A program made the translations under genes and the position numbers. Positions 8,284 to 16,438 of a stretch of DNA of 64,000 bases are shown in pieces (within the stretch, counting starts at the first letter, position 1; each line of letters begins with the position of its first letter). This DNA is from Bremerella volcania (lineage in GTDB: Bacteria > Planctomycetota > Planctomycetia > Pirellulales > Pirellulaceae). The stretch lies in contig NZ_CP036289.1 in NCBI RefSeq assembly GCF_007748115.1, positions 1,488,001-1,552,000 on the forward strand. Direction: 5' to 3'. Under the pieces are notes generated by a model, which saw only the letters and a list, made by a program, of their open reading frames with translations, had not been told where the DNA came from and did no database searches.

Positions 8284-9309
8284 ATGGAAGACTGGATTTT
8301 GGGAATTCCGACTCCGGTAGCTATGGCGTTGATCGCCCTGATCGGATACTTCCTCGGAAAACGCAATCACCGCCCCGTTTCGTCCGAGCAAGCCTATGCT
8401 CGCCGCGAACTGAAACGCGCCAAGGCCATCGTCAAACAGCTGGAAGAAATCTCGCGCGAGGTTCGTCGCAACCTGGCTTCGCATCAGTCGAGCATCGCTC
8501 ACTTCAAGGAACGCATCCTTTTGATGAGTTCCAAAAAGAAAGAAACCGGCGAGTCGTGGCAAACGCTGTGCGAAGAGGCCGAACGGATGCTCAGCCCTAC
8601 CATGCGGCTCTCGGCTCAAATCGCCAACGCCTACGACGAAGTCCGTCAGCAAGCCAACCTGCTGATGACCTTCACCGAGTCGCGCACCGATCCTTTGACC
8701 GGCCTGAGCAATCGCCGCGCGCTCGACGATAGCCTGGAAAGCTTGTTCGCGATGAAGGACCGCTACGAGCTGACCTTCTCGCTCTGCATTCTCGACGTCG
8801 ATCACTTCAAAAAGATCAACGACGAGTATGGTCACCTTGAAGGAGACCGGGTTCTTCAGGAAGTGGCCAGCCTGATCGACAACTGCGTCCGCGAGACCGA
8901 CGTGGTCACGCGCTACGGCGGTGAAGAATTCGTGATCCTCATGCCGTCGACCAATCTGGCCGGGGCATTGATCTTTGCCGAGCGCGTTCGCGAAGCGGTG
9001 GAACAGAAACTGAAAGTCACCGTCAGTGGAGGCGTGGCCCAGGCCAGCGCCACCGACGAACCGCAAACCCTGCTGGCTCGTGCCGATGCGGCCCTCTACC
9101 GTGCCAAGTCGCGCGGTCGCAATTGCATCTACTGTCACAACGGCGACAGCGTGCAAGAGCATTCGGCTGCCGGTCAGGTCGATGCGAACGTTCCGCACGA
9201 GGACGCCGAGGCGCTCCTCGAAGAGGTTCGAACGTTGGAGAAATCGCTTGGTAAGCGTGAAACCGACAAAGCCACTTCGCGTGAACCGCATCCGGTTGAA
9301 ACCGTTTAG
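8284..9309 (+). CDS. Membrane-anchored GGDEF diguanylate cyclase
   Basis: 341 residues. Layout: an N-terminal transmembrane helix (about 10-28, TPVAMALIALIGYFLG), a long charged probable coiled coil (about 35-135), then a GGDEF domain (about 135-295) and a polar tail. The active-site motif is GGEEF at 212-216, a functional variant, and the inhibitory I-site RETD is at 203-206 with the standard five-residue spacing, so product inhibition by cyclic di-GMP is expected. Makes c-di-GMP from two GTP at the inner membrane. GAAAGAGCCAGG precedes the ATG. Possibly co-transcribed with the small membrane protein upstream. Confidence 0.93.
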   Translation: MEDWILGIPTPVAMALIALIGYFLGKRNHRPVSSEQAYARRELKRAKAIVKQLEEISREVRRNLASHQSSIAHFKERILLMSSKKKETGESWQTLCEEAERMLSPTMRLSAQIANAYDEVRQQANLLMTFTESRTDPLTGLSNRRALDDSLESLFAMKDRYELTFSLCILDVDHFKKINDEYGHLEGDRVLQEVASLIDNCVRETDVVTRYGGEEFVILMPSTNLAGALIFAERVREAVEQKLKVTVSGGVAQASATDEPQTLLARADAALYRAKSRGRNCIYCHNGDSVQEHSAAGQVDANVPHEDAEALLEEVRTLEKSLGKRETDKATSREPHPVETV

Positions 9310-9325
9310 TTCGCCCTGTACTGCG

Positions 9326-10258
9326 TTACCAGATGCCCCGTTTGCGATCGAGCCCGTAGCTCTCGGCCAGGTCGTTATCTTGCTTGGCTTCTTCCTCATT
9401 GCCAAGCTTCTCGTGGGCGATGGCCCGGTGCGAATATAGGACCGCCAAGATCTGCTTGAGCTGGTTGTCGACGAACGTCACCCCACTGGGCATGTTGTCG
9501 ATCTGCTCCGGAGTCAATTCGGCGAGCAGGTCGGTTCGCGTGGTCTCGTAAAACTCGATCGCCGCGTCGAAGTCTTTCACCGCACCTTCCAAGTCGCCAT
9601 CGAATACTTTGAGGTAGCCGCGCGTATCGACGTAGGAAGCGTCGTCGCCGTAGTACTCAATCGCCAGGTCGATGTCCTTCTTACCCTTGGCGATTTGTTC
9701 TGGCGTGGCGGCTTCGTCCGCGGCGGCCATGGCGATCGCGTAGGCACGCTGGTTGAGGGCCTGGTGCATGTGGATCGTCTTCTCTTTCTCGGCGATGTCG
9801 ACCAGTCGATCGGCCAGCATCAAGGCTCCGTCATGTTGACCCATGCGCGACAAAAGGAAGCCTGCCTGCGTGATCACCTGTGGATCGTTTTTACCCAGAG
9901 CGATCGCTTCTTCGATTTGAATTCGGGCTTCGGTTGTTTCGTCCTCACGATAATGCATTTCCGCGATATGCAATCGCAGTTCCGCATTTTTGGGGTCCCA
10001 CGCAGTTGCCTGCTCGGCTAGTTTCTTTGCCTCGTCGAGGTTGTCTTTCTCTAACGCATCGACCGCCGCGGCCCATTTCCACTGGGCCATCGACTTGGGA
10101 TTAAAAAATGAGTAGCCAACGTAGATCGCGGAAAGTAACCCGACCGCAATCAACACGGGAACCAAGGGAGGTCGTCTCGGTGGCGGAACCTGCGAAGGGC
10201 TCGGCGATGGGGCAGGGGCGGATTGGGATTCGGTCGAATTCGACTCAGACATGGGCAT
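9326..10258 (-). CDS. Membrane-anchored TPR protein
   Basis: 310 residues. The N-terminus is Pro/Ser-rich and cytoplasmic (to about 30), followed by one transmembrane helix (VPVLIAVGLLSAIYVGYSFF) and then TPR-like repeats: AAAVDALEKDNLDEAKKLAEQATAWDP, ELRLHIAEMHYREDETTEARIQIEEAI and several less regular ones, ending with YSHRAIAHEKLGNEEEAKQD. Probably a scaffold facing the periplasm. It is convergent with the GGDEF gene, with only 16 bases between their ends. No enzymatic motif. Confidence 0.85.
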   Translation of the reverse strand: MPMSESNSTESQSAPAPSPSPSQVPPPRRPPLVPVLIAVGLLSAIYVGYSFFNPKSMAQWKWAAAVDALEKDNLDEAKKLAEQATAWDPKNAELRLHIAEMHYREDETTEARIQIEEAIALGKNDPQVITQAGFLLSRMGQHDGALMLADRLVDIAEKEKTIHMHQALNQRAYAIAMAAADEAATPEQIAKGKKDIDLAIEYYGDDASYVDTRGYLKVFDGDLEGAVKDFDAAIEFYETTRTDLLAELTPEQIDNMPSGVTFVDNQLKQILAVLYSHRAIAHEKLGNEEEAKQDNDLAESYGLDRKRGIW

Positions 10259-10658
10259 CCATCGGATTTTGCGGAAAGAAAATGGGTATTCGTTTCTTCC
10301 TCAACGATTGCTTGCATTCTACCAGAAACAGGCCACTTCGGAGAACAACGGCAGACACCCGACCACTACCGATTTCAGCCTTGTTTTTCCGTAAAAGTTT
10401 AAGCTGGAAATTTTGTTGACGCTTGCATGAAGACGATTTAAATTCGCCGGAAACTACCTCATTTTATTCTACCAGGTCGCCTCGTTATGTTTCTTACTCC
10501 TACGACGCTTTGCCGCTTGGCTTTAACACCGCATCCGTTGCGAATTGTGTGGTAGTGACTCGAGCGTGTCGGAGAGAAAGCGAGGGCAGGCCAGAAGAGG
10601 ATGAGGCCGGTTCTTTTCTCACTCGCTTTCCCTAGTCTTCGTTAGAAGGAGATTCTCC
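10259..10658. other. Intergenic region with probable promoter
   Basis: 400 bases between divergent genes. It holds the promoter at 10416-10444 and a 200-base leader for the small protein at 10659. A 70-codon frame at 10423-10635 looks non-coding by composition. Confidence 0.5.
10416..10444 (+). promoter_or_regulatory. Probable sigma-70 promoter
   Basis: TTGACG at 10416-10421 and TAAATT at 10439-10444 with a 17-base spacer. It would give a leader of about 205 bases to the gene at 10659. Confidence 0.5.
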
Positions 10659-10985
10659 ATGGCGCTATTCGAGGTGGAAACAAACGCTCACATCGTCATC
10701 ACGTGGGCGGATGACGAGAACGAGGCCAAAGGACAGGTCTACGACAATTACCCGGGCGACGACGTAATTCGCATTTCTAAAAGACCACGGACATCGTGGG
10801 TAATCTCTAAAGCAGCATTGGGTTTAACGACAGGTCCTCTGGATCCTTGCATTGTGGCACGCGATTGTCTCTCGAAAGCGGAAGGGGACAAAGTCCATGC
10901 GATTCGCTTGTACATGCACGAGACCGGCAACGACCTGAACCAGGCTCGTAAGGCCATCGAGTCGAACATGGTCATGGGTTGGTAA
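10659..10985 (+). CDS. Small protein with L7/L12-tail-like C-terminus
   Basis: 108 residues, preceded by a near-perfect ribosome site (GAAGGAGA, 6 bases from ATG). Residues 1-50 form an unrecognised beta-rich segment (VETNAHIVITWADDEN). The last 30 residues (GDKVHAIRLYMHETGNDLNQARKAIE) align by eye with the helix-helix core of the ribosomal protein L7/L12 C-terminal domain, which has the pattern K-x2-x-IK-x-(V/L)R-x2-TGLGL-x-EAK-x2-V. No L12 hinge or N-terminal dimerisation domain is present. Planctomycete genomes carry several short proteins with such tails, but the function here is not known. Confidence 0.75.
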   Translation: MALFEVETNAHIVITWADDENEAKGQVYDNYPGDDVIRISKRPRTSWVISKAALGLTTGPLDPCIVARDCLSKAEGDKVHAIRLYMHETGNDLNQARKAIESNMVMGW

Positions 10986-11249
10986 TGGCCTGCCGACCTT
11001 TTCAGGCGGAGGAGTACTCCGCTTGTTTTCGCGCTTCCGCGGGGCGTTTGGCCTGCCTAAACGCCCCCCATTCTCTCTTAAAATCACCCCTCATTCGCTC
11101 GGCATCTCAGGCCGAGCGATTTCGGTGAACCGCACTAGTTGGCCTCAATTTCCTCTCTTGCCGCCGAAAACCTGGAAATTGGGTAATCAATCGCCGCGAA
11201 ATGGTTCGATGGAATAAGAACCGCATCTAATTTCTTGGGAGATTGAGCT

Positions 11250-11477
11250 ATGAATCAATCCACACAAAGCTCGGCGGGAAAGTGGATTTCCGTCAGCGCC
11301 CCGGGGGGGATGGCGCGGCAGGTTTTCGTTGACGTCTTTGATGCGACGGAACATGCCTGGAAACGCGTCGGTACGTTCGCCGACAATGCCACCGCCGAAA
11401 AGAAGGTGATGAAACTGAAAGTGCAAGGCATGCTGTCTCGCATCGTCAGTCAAAAATTCTGTCCAACGGGGCGCTAA
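11250..11477 (+). CDS. Small hypothetical protein
   Basis: 75 residues with GGGAGA eight bases before the ATG. The composition is protein-like: polar N-terminus, then VFVDVFDATEHAWKRVGTFADNATAEKKVMKLKVQGMLSRIV, which reads as a strand followed by an amphipathic helix. No family recognised. It follows the L7/L12-like gene by 264 bases on the same strand and is followed by a repeat-rich stretch. Confidence 0.6.
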   Translation: MNQSTQSSAGKWISVSAPGGMARQVFVDVFDATEHAWKRVGTFADNATAEKKVMKLKVQGMLSRIVSQKFCPTGR

Positions 11478-11544
11478 CCCCCTTTCTCGCAATCCAACCC
11501 ACAAGTGCTGGCACTCAACGAAGGCCGACGCATGCGCGCGCATT

Positions 11545-11589
11545 CCTGTCCCCTCGCCCCCGAGGGGAGAGGGCCAGGGTGAGGGGTTA
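11545..11589. repeat. Dispersed CCCTCTCCC repeat, copy 3 (reverse orientation)
   Basis: CCTGTCCCCTCGCCCCCGAG then GGGAGAGGGCCAGGGTGAGGGGTT: the full-length form in the opposite orientation to copies 2 and 4. Confidence 0.85.
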
Positions 11590-11680
11590 TCCCCGCCGGC
11601 CTGAAAGCGCATGCGAGACCGAAGTTCGCGATAGGCTCGGAACTTTCGACCAGCGATGTGAGGCAAAAACCGCACAACAA

Positions 11681-11722
11681 ACCCTCACCCTAACCCTCTC
11701 CCTGCGAGGGAGAGGGGACAGG
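11681..11722. repeat. Dispersed CCCTCTCCC repeat, copy 4
   Basis: CCCTCACCCTAACCCTCTCC with a CTGCGAG centre and GGAGAGGGGACAGG. Only 90 bases from copy 3 and inverted to it; the pair fills most of the 11478-11754 gap. Confidence 0.85.
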
Positions 11723-11754
11723 ATTTTCTTGTCGCCCCCTTGGGGCTGACATGA

Positions 11755-12639
11755 TCAAGGCGGCCCGCGCTCGTTGGCCGCTTCGACTCGTTGTGTTTCC
11801 ATCGCGGACGCCATGTCCGCGTGGACACGCTTTTCGATCGCACGAAGCACACGTTCGCGTCGTGTGGGCGTGATGATCTTCTGGGTTTCGGCTCGAGAGA
11901 CTACTTGGGGCGGCGTTTCGCTTGGCGGTTGGTCTTCACTCGAAGCCGCTTCGACCGGTGCGTTGAGTTCCTCTTCCAGCGCATCGATCTCGGCCTGCTT
12001 CGCGGTGATCTCCTCGATCAGTTGCAGGTTGAGCTTTTTCATGCGGTAGAACATCCACGCGTACAATCGGGCGGCTTCGTACGTGAGCGGTTCGCGCAGC
12101 GGCTGCCGCAGCCGGTAACGCTTTCGTTCCTCGTAACGCGTCACGGCGTCGCGTTCGCGGGGCTCGCGGTATTCGCCTGAATCACTTCGCGAACGTTTGG
12201 GTGTTAAGCCATTGGGCACCAGGGGAGGATCGATTTCGGGGAACTCGTACGCCGCGACCTCCGGATCGATTTCGACCACGATGCTGTCGGCCCGGTAGTG
12301 GGGCCGGTCGGGGTCGAACGCTTCAACAGGCGGCTCGTCGTGGGAAACATCCTTCGTCATCGCAGCCTGAAACGCGGCTTCCTCCTGGGCCTCTTGCCGC
12401 CGAATGATTTCGTTGAGCGTGGCCGATTGGGGCCGCGGCGTTCTCTTCGGAGGCGACATCTTCGGCGGCCAGAATTTTTTGGGCTGCGACTCGTTGGCCG
12501 GCTCTTCCTGCAAGATCATCAACACTTCTCCGCAGCAAGGGCAGAGAAGCCGATTCCCCTCGCGCACGGCAACCTGCGGAGCGTGGCCGGTTGAGCCAGC
12601 TCCGTGTGTTTCAGGTTGTGGTGCGTGTTGATGGGACAT
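11755..12639 (-). CDS. Hypothetical protein with CPCCG knuckle and coiled coil
   Basis: 294 residues, no signal peptide. A single CPCCGEVL motif near residue 33 resembles half of a zinc ribbon; no second Cys pair is visible, so dimeric zinc binding or loss of the site are both possible. The middle is Pro/charge-rich and likely disordered. Residues of about 200-235 form a coiled coil (MKKLNLQLIEEITAKQAEIDALEEELN), and the C-terminus is Arg/Glu-rich helix (RRERVLRAIEKRVHADMASAMETQRVEAA). It may be a cytoplasmic scaffold. No family recognised. Confidence 0.72.
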   Translation of the reverse strand: MSHQHAPQPETHGAGSTGHAPQVAVREGNRLLCPCCGEVLMILQEEPANESQPKKFWPPKMSPPKRTPRPQSATLNEIIRRQEAQEEAAFQAAMTKDVSHDEPPVEAFDPDRPHYRADSIVVEIDPEVAAYEFPEIDPPLVPNGLTPKRSRSDSGEYREPRERDAVTRYEERKRYRLRQPLREPLTYEAARLYAWMFYRMKKLNLQLIEEITAKQAEIDALEEELNAPVEAASSEDQPPSETPPQVVSRAETQKIITPTRRERVLRAIEKRVHADMASAMETQRVEAANERGPP

Positions 12640-12667
12640 GACGTTTGAGTGTGTTGAAGGTTTGCGT

Positions 12668-12718
12668 GCCCACGCGAACGTGGGCTTGGCACCCGGAAGC
12701 GTGATGCTTCGCCGGGTG
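12668..12718. repeat. Two adjacent hairpins, GCCCACG and CACCCGG types
   Basis: GCCCACG/CGTGGGC at 12668-12685 and CACCCGG/CCGGGTG at 12690-12718. The first recurs at 42771-42792 and, in altered form, at 14470-14487. Confidence 0.7.
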
Positions 12719-12778
12719 TACGTGCAATTTAGAGGGTTAGCGCTTCAGTGAGATAGTGCGCGCGGAAAAAAATTTTTT

Positions 12779-12906
12779 GACCACGGATTACGCGGATATT
12801 ACGGATGGGAATGAATCGAGAACGGGTACCAACTTCGCACTGCCGGGGGCGGCAGTGGCACCCACATACCATTTCTCTTCTATCCGTGTTCATCCGTGGT
12901 TGGTCT
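12779..12906. repeat. Inverted pair of CCACGGAT-type repeats around a CACTGCC palindrome
   Basis: GACCACGGATTACGCGGATA continuing to TTACGGATGG at the left, and TATCCGTGTTCATCCGTGGT at the right, in inverted orientation, enclose the GCACTGCC/GGCAGTGGCAC palindrome at 12837-12862. Confidence 0.75.
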
Positions 12907-12941
12907 TCTCTTTTTGCATTCGAGAAGTTGGTACCACGTTC

Positions 12942-12988
12942 GTCCCTCACCCTGGCCTTTTCCCATCGGGGCGAGGGGAGTGGGAGGG
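12942..12988. repeat. Dispersed CCCTCTCCC repeat, copy 5 (diverged)
   Basis: CCCTCACCCTGGCCTTTTCC and a GGGGCGAGGGGAGTGGGAGG right arm: recognisable but with several mismatches to the other copies. Confidence 0.6.
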
Positions 12989-13065
12989 TTGGGTGCGCGC
13001 ATGAAAAAAGGGGAGCAAACCAGCATGCTCCCCCCGTGGTTGTTGTTGGATTGTGTTGCGATCGA

Positions 13066-14040
13066 CTAGCGAGTGTAGGTCGACGTGCTGGGGTAGCTCG
13101 ATTCGGTGCTACCGTAGCGGGAAGTCGTTCCGCTGGTGGTCGTGCTTCCGCTGTAGTCGGCCGTGCCGCCTGGGCGGTAATGCGAGTCGGTTCCGGCGGT
13201 CGAAGCCGTCTGATAGGCCGGGCTGCTCATCGCCTGGTAATCATTAGGATTCGGAGCCGAGGTGCTCGAGTAGCTGCTGGTCGAAGGATAGGCCGAGTTC
13301 GACTGGTAGTTGTTGGTCGATGGGTAGCTCGACTGTGGCGTCGAGGTCGAAGGGTAGCTCGGAGCAGTTGGAGTCGAGGTGCTGGGGTAAGCCGAGGCAC
13401 CTGGCGTCGAGCCGCCGCTGTAGGTGGAAGTCTGACCGCCGCTATAGGACGAGCCACTGTACTGCGAGCCGCCGTACTGCGAACCACTTTGGGGCTGCGT
13501 GTACGATGCTGGCGGAGCCGAGTAACCGGCAGGAGACGTGCCGCTGTAGGTGGACGTGGTGTTGGCGTTGGCCGTGTAGGCTGCCGGCGAAGTACCGTAG
13601 CTACCGCCGGAGGTACTTGGGTTGTAAGCGCCGTAACCCGCTTGCGGCGGGGCACCGGCCGTCTGAGCCGATCCGCTAGGCGATGAAGCATAGAAACCGC
13701 GTTGCGGCTGCATCGAGGTCGCCGAAGCCTGAGCCGTTTGAGCGGCATGTTGCTGCTGGTAGGCGTATGGGCTGGCCGATTGGGTTGCCCCAGCCAAGTA
13801 ATTTGGCGTGACCGACTGACGACCCGCCAACTGGGCAGTCGACGGTACGGGAGTCGAGGTCGAAGAAGGAGCCGCAGCATACTTCGGAGCTTCCGAAGCA
13901 CCGGCCGATGCCTTTTCAGGAGCACCCCAGCTGGCCATGTAGTGATAGCCGGGCATCGACTTGCACCCCGTCGCGGCGACGGAAGTGACGGAAACGGCTA
14001 CGGCGAACAGTAGCGACCATTGATTGGTGTGCATTCGCAT
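13066..14040 (-). CDS. YPSTS-repeat lipoprotein
   Basis: 324 residues. An N-terminal hydrophobic segment ends in VAATGC (Cys27), a plausible lipobox. After a short specific region (KSMPGYHYMASWG) the rest is low-complexity Ser/Thr/Tyr/Pro/Ala/Gly, with many short units of the YPSTS, YGGSQY and TYSGG kind, and no charged residues to speak of. This suits a flexible, possibly glycosylated or adhesive outer-surface stalk. An alternative start is the ATG two codons in. No enzymatic domain. About 460 bases downstream of sod on the same strand, but separated from it by a terminator. Confidence 0.8.
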   Translation of the reverse strand: MRMHTNQWSLLFAVAVSVTSVAATGCKSMPGYHYMASWGAPEKASAGASEAPKYAAAPSSTSTPVPSTAQLAGRQSVTPNYLAGATQSASPYAYQQQHAAQTAQASATSMQPQRGFYASSPSGSAQTAGAPPQAGYGAYNPSTSGGSYGTSPAAYTANANTTSTYSGTSPAGYSAPPASYTQPQSGSQYGGSQYSGSSYSGGQTSTYSGGSTPGASAYPSTSTPTAPSYPSTSTPQSSYPSTNNYQSNSAYPSTSSYSSTSAPNPNDYQAMSSPAYQTASTAGTDSHYRPGGTADYSGSTTTSGTTSRYGSTESSYPSTSTYTR

Positions 14041-14352
14041 GGCGTCCTTGCCTTCGGATGTGCACGAGCTGATCTGCGAAAGGTTCTTTTTCGCTCACCA
14101 ACTCATTCGGTGATGTTTCAATTTTGGTGTTCGGTGACGGATGGCGTTCCCGCGGAACGCTTCGACGTCGATCCCGAATACCCGTCCATTAGTTTGAGAT
14201 CGGAAGTTGTTCAGGCGTCCTTCAACCATTCCGATACGAATTCTCAGAAAACCCGACCCAGTTTGACGCGGGGCCCGGAAATCGTGGCGGATCGTAGTTA
14301 TGGGTCGAATCGGGGTCAATGGCATTCCCCTAAAGAATTGCCCTGCGCCCAT

Positions 14353-14386
14353 GAAAAAGGCCCGATTCATTCAGGAATCAGGCCTT
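14353..14386 (-). terminator. Rho-independent terminator of sod
   Basis: On the minus strand AAGGCCTGATTCC pairs with GAATCGGGCCTT (one mismatch, loop TGAAT), followed by TTT from a five-T run. It lies about 120 bases beyond the sod stop. Confidence 0.75.
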
Positions 14387-14412
14387 CGTTGAATGCGATG
14401 CTATCAGAACGT

Positions 14413-14449
14413 CTTGTCCCCTCTCCCTTCCCAAGGGAGAGGGTTGGAC
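14413..14449. repeat. Dispersed CCCTCTCCC palindrome, copy 6
   Basis: TTGTCCCCTCTCCCTTCCCA then AGGGAGAGGGTTGG, the short form like copy 1. Confidence 0.8.
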
Positions 14450-14505
14450 AGTCGGTACCCGGTGCGCGCGCCCAAGCGGACTTGGGCATGGCACCCTGGG
14501 TTCAA

Positions 14506-15114
14506 TTAGCCCTTGGCAGCGGCGTAGCGGGAAGCGACTTCGTCCCAGTTGATCACGTTGAAGAACGCGGCGATGTAGTCGGGACGCTTGTTCTGGTAGT
14601 TCAGGTAGTAAGCGTGTTCCCAGACGTCCAGACCCAGGATCGGGGTCTTGCCTTCCATCAGCGGCGAGTCTTGGTTCGGGGTGCTCATCACTTCGAGCTT
14701 ACCGCCCGAGACGACCAGCCAGGCCCAGCCGGAACCGAAGCGGGTCGCGGCGGCGTTGCTGAAGTCTTCCTTGAACTTATCGAAGCCGCCCAGTTCGCTG
14801 TCGATGGCCGCGGCCAGATCGCCGGAAGGAGTGCCACCACCGCCGGGCTTCATGACGGTCCAGAACAGGGTGTGGTTGGCGTGACCGCCGCCGTTGTTGC
14901 GGACGGCAGTGCGGATGTTTTCAGGAACCGAGTTGATGCCAGCGACGAGGTCCTCGATCGACTTGGCTTCCAGATCGGTACCTTCGATCGCAGCGTTCAC
15001 CTTGGTGATGTAGGCGTTGTGATGCTTCGTGTGATGGATTTCCATCGTGCGGGCATCGATGTGCGGTTCCAGGGCATCGTAGGCGTACGGCAGGTCGGGA
15101 AGTGTGTAAGCCAT
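14506..15114 (-). CDS. Superoxide dismutase, Mn/Fe family (probably Mn)
   Basis: 202 residues from the ATG at 15114, which has GAGGATC eight bases upstream; a longer frame starting at 15129 is less likely. Dismutates superoxide to oxygen and peroxide in the cytoplasm. All metal ligands are present: His27, His81, Asp163 and His167 in the DVWEHAYYL signature. [10 protein letters not shown] and the NQDSPL segment are as in Mn-type enzymes, but metal use cannot be settled from sequence, so I leave the symbol open (sodA or sodB). It has its own promoter and terminator. Confidence 0.95.
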   Translation of the reverse strand: MAYTLPDLPYAYDALEPHIDARTMEIHHTKHHNAYITKVNAAIEGTDLEAKSIEDLVAGINSVPENIRTAVRNNGGGHANHTLFWTVMKPGGGGTPSGDLAAAIDSELGGFDKFKEDFSNAAATRFGSGWAWLVVSGGKLEVMSTPNQDSPLMEGKTPILGLDVWEHAYYLNYQNKRPDYIAAFFNVINWDEVASRYAAAKG

Positions 15115-15207
15115 AGTTGGGATCCTCAACTTATCTCATTTGGTGTCGTTACGGGCGAAAGCGACGGTCAGATAGTCCGAACTCGGCGAACCGACTGACT
15201 TGCCGAC

Positions 15208-15236
15208 AGAATAACGCATCCCCCGCGTGGTGACAA
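15208..15236 (-). promoter_or_regulatory. Sigma-70-like promoter of sod
   Basis: Reading the minus strand: TTGTCA, 17-base spacer, TATTCT. The predicted start site is about 85 bases upstream of the sod ATG. Confidence 0.65.
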
Positions 15237-15430
15237 TCAGCCACGCCGCGAGGCGCTTATTCCATTGGTAACGGTTGAAGGGAATAAATCAATCGGGCCA
15301 ACCATCGTTTGTGGTGGATTGGGGAAAGAGGATAGGTGTGGGGGACTTGTCCGCCCGGCAGCGCCTAAACTTCCTTAACAAGCGGATGACGCCGCAATTT
15401 TCAAACGTAATCGCGCGAGAGCCCCCAATT

Positions 15431-16363
15431 ATGGTCGCAACAAACCTGGTCGACTGCACGTTCACCAATCAGCAGTTGGAAGAAACCCCACTGACCGCGC
15501 AGCACCACCTGCTGGATACCGGTCTGTTCGACGATCAACAACTGGTCCGCATTCTGGACACTCATCCGCGCGACTACCTGAACGTCCACACGATGGGGAC
15601 CGACGAGAAGTCGAACCAGTGGCGCGAAGGGGATGCCTCGAAGCTTTCCGGAGAGCAGCTGCTGGAAGCCACCAAGGCAGGCCGCCTGTGGCTGAACGTC
15701 CGCAACATGGCCCAGCATCACGACGACTTCCGCCAACTGATCAACGACATCTACAACGAAGTCGAAGCGAAGGCCCCGGGCTTCTATGCCTTAGAGCGAT
15801 CGGCCAACCTGCTGATCAGTTCGCCGAGTGCCCTCGTGTATTACCACCTGGACATTCCCTGCAACATGCTGTGGCACCTGCGAGGGGTGAAGCGCGTGTT
15901 CGCCTATCCACCACGCAACGAACGCTACGTCACGCAGAAGAAGGTCGAAGACGTCATTTGCGGCGTCTGCAATGAAGAGCTGGATTACAAGCCGGAGTAC
16001 GATCAGGAAGCGATGGTCGTCGACCTGCAACCAGGGCAGATGATCACCTGGCCGCAAAACACGCCGCATCGCGTGAGCAACATCGAAGGGCTGAACGTTT
16101 CGCTCACCACCGAACACCTCACGCCGAAGGCTCGCCGCCGCATCAAGCTGTTCCGCGCGAATCGTTTCCTGCGGCACAAGTTCGGCTGCCAAACACTTTC
16201 GCAAAATACCGAGGGGCTGGGGTACGGCGTGAAAGTCGCCGCCTACTCGGTTGTGCGGGCATGGCAAAAGCTGTTCCCGGAAAAGGCCGCAGGGTATCAC
16301 TACCCGGTGACGTTCGAGCTCGACCCGAGCAGCCCGACCAAGATTCAAGAGCTGGCGAAGTAG
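15431..16363 (+). CDS. Cupin/JmjC-like (cupin_8) protein
   Basis: 310 residues from ATG 15431 (MVATNLVD); the frame is open further upstream to 15275 but those residues look non-coding. The centre (SALVYYHLDIPCNMLWHLRGVKRVFAYPP) is the typical core of the JmjC/cupin_8 hydroxylase superfamily, with His in the HxD-like HLD and a later His in WPQNTPHRVSN, so it is probably an Fe(II)/2-oxoglutarate-type oxygenase or a degenerate relative. The substrate is unknown. The C-terminal third is basic and helical (KARRRIKLFRANRFLRHKFG). A strong terminator follows. Confidence 0.78.
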   Translation: MVATNLVDCTFTNQQLEETPLTAQHHLLDTGLFDDQQLVRILDTHPRDYLNVHTMGTDEKSNQWREGDASKLSGEQLLEATKAGRLWLNVRNMAQHHDDFRQLINDIYNEVEAKAPGFYALERSANLLISSPSALVYYHLDIPCNMLWHLRGVKRVFAYPPRNERYVTQKKVEDVICGVCNEELDYKPEYDQEAMVVDLQPGQMITWPQNTPHRVSNIEGLNVSLTTEHLTPKARRRIKLFRANRFLRHKFGCQTLSQNTEGLGYGVKVAAYSVVRAWQKLFPEKAAGYHYPVTFELDPSSPTKIQELAK

Positions 16364-16392
16364 TTTTCACCAACGCTTCATCAACATGAAAC

Positions 16393-16432
16393 GCCGACGA
16401 GTGACGCAGGTCGCTCGCCGGCTTTCTTTTTT
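16393..16432 (+). terminator. Rho-independent terminator
   Basis: GCCGACGAGTGAC / GTCGCTCGCCGGC stem (13 pairs, two G-T), loop GCAG, followed by TTTCTTTTTT. It ends the cupin-like gene. Confidence 0.9.
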
Positions 16433-16438
16433 GTAACG

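Larger units (their letters stand above)
12640..13065. other. Composite block of dispersed repeats
   Basis: 426 bases made up largely of at least four different short repeat types: two hairpins at 12668-12718, a CCACGGATTACGCGGAT-type unit at 12779-12808, a CACTGCC palindrome at 12837-12862, the inverse CCGTGTTCATCCGTGG unit at 12878-12906 and a diverged CCCTCACCC copy at 12942-12988. No gene. Confidence 0.75.
14041..14505. other. Intergenic region with sod terminator and repeats
   Basis: 465 bases. The sod terminator lies at 14353-14386, repeat copy 6 at 14413-14449 and a GCCCAAG/CTTGGGC hairpin at 14470-14487. The part nearest the lipoprotein start (14041-14350) should contain its promoter but shows no clear one. 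Confidence 0.55.

Noticed and set aside
8032..9405. Minus-strand open frame opposite the GGDEF gene
   Set aside because: Antisense to an intact diguanylate cyclase domain with active site and I-site.
10423..10635. 70-codon frame upstream of the L7/L12-like gene
   Set aside because: No ribosome site, unusual residue mix, and it lies within the predicted leader after the promoter.
14020..15198. Long plus-strand open frame opposite sod
   Set aside because: It runs antisense to a superoxide dismutase with all metal ligands, its own promoter and terminator; the frame crosses that terminator and a repeat.
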